Positions 63,595 to 64,000 of a stretch of DNA of 64,000 nucleotides are shown piece after piece. A model generated the notes under the pieces. It ran no database searches. It saw nothing but the letters and a program-made list of their open reading frames with translations, and had not been told where the DNA came from. The stretch comes from an uncultured Alphaproteobacteria bacterium (GTDB lineage Bacteria > Pseudomonadota > Alphaproteobacteria > Rhodobacterales > Rhodobacteraceae), in assembly GCA_929200255.1 (NCBI GenBank), contig CAKMYZ010000004.1, positions 1 through 64,000 on the forward strand, in the 5' to 3' direction. The position numbers were made by a program, and so were the translations under genes. Each line of letters opens with the position of its first letter. The stretch's first letter is position 1.

Positions 63595-64000
63595 CAGGGT
63601 TTCTCCAACGTGACACCCGGGGCATGCGCGATAAAGAAGGGGTTTTCAAACCCCGGTTTACCATAGGTCAGCACGGTATGATCATCGAACCGGACAACTG
63701 CACCACCGGCACCGCGCAGCACCGCATCGCCGGCGGCTGTGTCCCATTCCATCGTTCGCCCCAGACGAGGATAAATATCCGCCTCACCTGTCGCTACGAG
63801 GCAGAATTTCAGCGATGACCCCGCACTTTTCATGTCCTTGGTCGCATATTTATTGATGTAATCATCCGTCGCCTGATCACGATGCGACTTGGACGCGACA
63901 ACCAACAGTGCAGCATTGTCTGGCGTCGACACACGGATCGGCTGTGTCGAACCAATGTTGCCTTTTGCAAATGGTGCGACTTCTTCAACGGCTTGCCCGG
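63594..64000 (-). CDS. cysQ: 3'(2'),5'-bisphosphate nucleotidase CysQ, 5'-truncated by the window edge
   Basis: The last 135 residues of a phosphatase of the inositol monophosphatase fold. It contains SSLKFCLVATGEADIYPRLG and the metal-binding MEWDTAAGDAVLRGAGG, followed by GKPGFENPFFIAHAPG: the CysQ pattern. The gene begins beyond 64000: the frame stays open to the window edge, and a GTG at 63932 is internal, since homologous sequence (FAKGNIGSTQPIRVS) precedes it. CysQ degrades PAP, the by-product of PAPS-dependent sulfotransferases and of sulfate assimilation. Confidence 0.9.
   Translation of the reverse strand, partial: GQAVEEVAPFAKGNIGSTQPIRVSTPDNAALLVVASKSHRDQATDDYINKYATKDMKSAGSSLKFCLVATGEADIYPRLGRTMEWDTAAGDAVLRGAGGAVVRFDDHTVLTYGKPGFENPFFIAHAPGVTLEKP

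Noticed and set aside
1..64000. CRISPR array or prophage
   Set aside because: No set of regularly spaced direct repeats and no phage structural, lysis or intact integrase genes were seen.

Overview
The window looks like a chromosomal segment of an alphaproteobacterium of the Rhodobacteraceae (Roseobacter group). The signs are the family composition (DUF2125, DUF4170, DUF1761 and DUF2853 proteins, a TIGR03862-type flavoprotein, a YjbH/YjbF pair, a large Gram-negative porin), the hemD / Mic60-like / hemY block divergent from tsaD-gpsA, the leuS-lptE-holA block, and a fairly GC-rich genome with tightly overlapping genes. I cannot name the genus. Coding density is high, and most of the window is conserved core genome with a few scars and accessory patches.

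Layout. 1-480: remnant of an AraC-type regulator. 481-5138: alkane hydroxylase alkB, mutY, a DUF721 protein, a DsbA-like oxidoreductase and a class III CoA-transferase. 5135-9748: leftward operon lpxK, waaA, DUF4170, an inositol-monophosphatase/CysQ-like gene and pmbA. 9873-18526: a secreted DUF2125 protein, then a rightward run of SDR, crotonase-like, MscS-type channel, flavoprotein, YjbH, YjbF and a small exported peptide. 18582-23956: holA, lptE, leuS and a porin, all leftward. 24183-30370: yggS, an rluA-type pseudouridine synthase, a VOC dioxygenase, an aldehyde dehydrogenase, a 1-Cys peroxiredoxin, a frameshifted glycosyltransferase and a small outer-membrane barrel. 30554-36107: pnp, then a three-gene overlapping module (small exported YIDP protein, large SAM methyltransferase, membrane-anchored phosphatase-superfamily hydrolase). 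36108-38743: a scarred region with an IS256-type transposase remnant, an orphan malonyl-CoA synthetase, a broken helix-turn-helix gene and tRNA-Thr(CGT). 38786-45544: hemY, Mic60-like gene and hemD leftward; tsaD, gpsA, YciI, EVE and DUF1761 rightward. 45597-49591: DUF2853, extensin-like protein, ahcY, an HD hydrolase and an acetyltransferase. 49696-56581: a GGDEF/EAL protein, then rnd-like, kdsD, lptC, lptA, lptB, hpf and ptsN. 56578-64000: leftward surface-glycan genes (sulfotransferase-like, three glycosyltransferases, galU), kdsB and a cysQ gene cut by the window edge.

How the genes work together. Envelope biogenesis dominates. The window holds kdsD and kdsB (Kdo synthesis and activation), waaA and lpxK (Kdo-lipid A assembly), lptA, lptB, lptC and lptE (LPS export), porin and barrel proteins, YjbH/YjbF, and a glycan cluster that joins glycosyltransferases to a PAPS-type sulfotransferase homologue. 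A CysQ-type gene that could remove the PAP by-product lies nearby. The HemY-like protein ends in a four-cysteine metal-binding motif like that of LapB, the LPS-synthesis regulator, and its neighbour is a Mic60/mitofilin homologue. These two, the 33023-36107 module and the 56578-61775 glycan cluster are the most interesting places in the window. No CRISPR array, prophage, rRNA operon or complete insertion sequence was seen.
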